Shown here in pieces: positions 63,217 through 64,000 of a stretch of DNA of 64,000 nucleotides (within the stretch, counting starts at the first letter, position 1; every line of letters starts with the position of its first letter). Made by a program: the position numbers and the translations under genes. The notes under the pieces are model-generated. The model had not been told where the DNA came from, made no database searches, and worked only from the letters and a program-made list of their open reading frames with translations. The stretch comes from Lachnospiraceae bacterium (GTDB taxonomy: Bacteria > Bacillota > Clostridia > Lachnospirales > Lachnospiraceae), in assembly GCA_910575035.1 (NCBI GenBank), contig CAJTDL010000026.1, positions 1-64,000 of the forward strand, given 5' to 3'.

Positions 63217-64000
63217 ATGTTGCAATTAATAATTCAGGAAATAAAGCAGCTGATAAGCAATCAGAAAAATAAGGTTTTAATTTTCGTATGGATCGTGGTG
63301 TTGTTGGCGCTTGTAGTCAGCCACACAAAGAGTTACTTTGAATATAAAGAGCAATGTGCTGTGAATGTGGCAGACATTGAAGGGGATAAGATGCGGGATT
63401 TGGATGAAATGGAGCGTGAATTATCCTCATTGGGAATTTCTGAAAAAGTGATACAGGAGAGAAAGGAAAACGCCGGTTATATATATGATGCATCTGTTTT
63501 AGAAGTGGGTGCAGTTGAAGAGAAGGATGATAAAAAGTTTTTAACTGCTGCCTGGACTTACTTAAAGAGCGTGGATGCATTAGCGGAATCATTTGGCATG
63601 TACGACCGGAAAACTTATGGGGAAGAAAGGGTGGATTCTGCAGAAAAGTTTCGGGATTACATGTATGATTATTATGGGAAGCAGGGGGAGGAATCAGGGG
63701 AATTATGGAATTACCATAAAATGACGGGCTTCAATTTCCTGTATCGCGTTATGGAGGATGTAATGCCGTTGGCATGCGCAGCGCTGGCCTTGCTTATGGT
63801 GGTTGACGGCCTGGCAGGGGAAAAAGAGAGCGGCGCGGTTAAGGCAAAGCTTCTTCTGCCCATATCGAAAGGAAAGGCTGCCATGGCAAGAGTGGCAGGC
63901 GGAACGGTATATTGTATTATTGCGCTGTTTTTGCCCGTTCTATTTTTATTTTTGGTTATGGGGACAGTCAATGGGTTTGGCTCCGGGAATTTTCTGGTAT
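63217..64000 (+). CDS. ABC-2 type transporter permease, partial (runs off the window)
   Basis: At least 261 residues. One helix (about 20-36), an extracytoplasmic section (about 40-185) and then the start of a helix bundle (about 186-261) containing DGLAGEKESGAVKAKLLLPI. This is the ABC-2 permease layout. GGAG lies about nine bases upstream. A BlaI-type operator precedes it, so it may be derepressed with blaI-M56. The ATPase partner may lie beyond the window. Confidence 0.8.
   Translation, partial: MLQLIIQEIKQLISNQKNKVLIFVWIVVLLALVVSHTKSYFEYKEQCAVNVADIEGDKMRDLDEMERELSSLGISEKVIQERKENAGYIYDASVLEVGAVEEKDDKKFLTAAWTYLKSVDALAESFGMYDRKTYGEERVDSAEKFRDYMYDYYGKQGEESGELWNYHKMTGFNFLYRVMEDVMPLACAALALLMVVDGLAGEKESGAVKAKLLLPISKGKAAMARVAGGTVYCIIALFLPVLFLFLVMGTVNGFGSGNFLV

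Overview
The window looks like a gut Firmicute of the Clostridia, most likely Lachnospiraceae. Supporting signs are strong GGAGG ribosome sites, the gene order rimP-nusA-ylxR-ylxQ-infB-rbfA-nrnA-truB-ribF, a BlaI/M56 pair, a YARHG lipoprotein and a DUF5721-like protein. This is an inference from gene content; no rRNA is present. The only tRNA found is tRNA-Gly(CCC).

Positions 1-22.7 kb are an accessory, mosaic region. It holds an IS4-like transposase end and an ABC-F gene behind a 32-codon leader peptide and attenuator. Next is a two-component system with a MacB/FtsX-type ABC exporter, both preceded by the same 17-bp direct-repeat operator. Then comes debris of integrative elements (RepA, DUF3847, integrase tail, a sigma factor with an in-frame stop, a truncated HTH protein) enclosing XRE, acetyltransferase, SymE-like, AraC-GNAT and MATE genes. 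An Imm1-like orphan, a decayed sugar locus (SDR, GPH symporter, HAD, ROK, all broken), a second BceAB-like ABC pair and a broken MerR/TipAS gene follow.

Positions 22.7-26.8 kb carry the most intriguing unit: a MoxR AAA+ ATPase followed by a protein with two metallopeptidase-like modules (the first lacking the catalytic Glu, the second intact) and a VWA domain. Directly upstream is an array of 40-bp tandem repeats, each with a short hairpin whose stem changes are compensatory.

Positions 26.8-44.4 kb are mostly chromosomal housekeeping: YARHG lipoprotein, glycosyltransferase, thiSGH plus a ThiE/TenI homologue behind a perfect promoter and short attenuator, azlCD, deoD, an OLD-like nuclease with a cysteine cluster, cold-shock protein, M18 aminopeptidase, transglutaminase lipoprotein, DegV, tRNA-Gly, a PAP2 phosphatase, a heptad-repeat protein and an XRE regulator.

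Positions 44.4-64 kb hold a large soluble hybrid histidine kinase, a BlaI repressor with its M56 partner, the rimP-to-ribF operon, a Na/Pi-PhoU transporter and the start of an ABC-2 permease. That permease has a copy of the BlaI promoter/operator in front of it. NusA has an acidic repetitive tail and IF-2 a long basic RDRN-rich region.

Two dispersed repeat families run through the window. One is a MITE-like element of about 140 bp with inverted ends containing ACTATTCAYGGC. The other includes a roughly 240-bp inverted repeat. Several different tandem repeats lie between genes.
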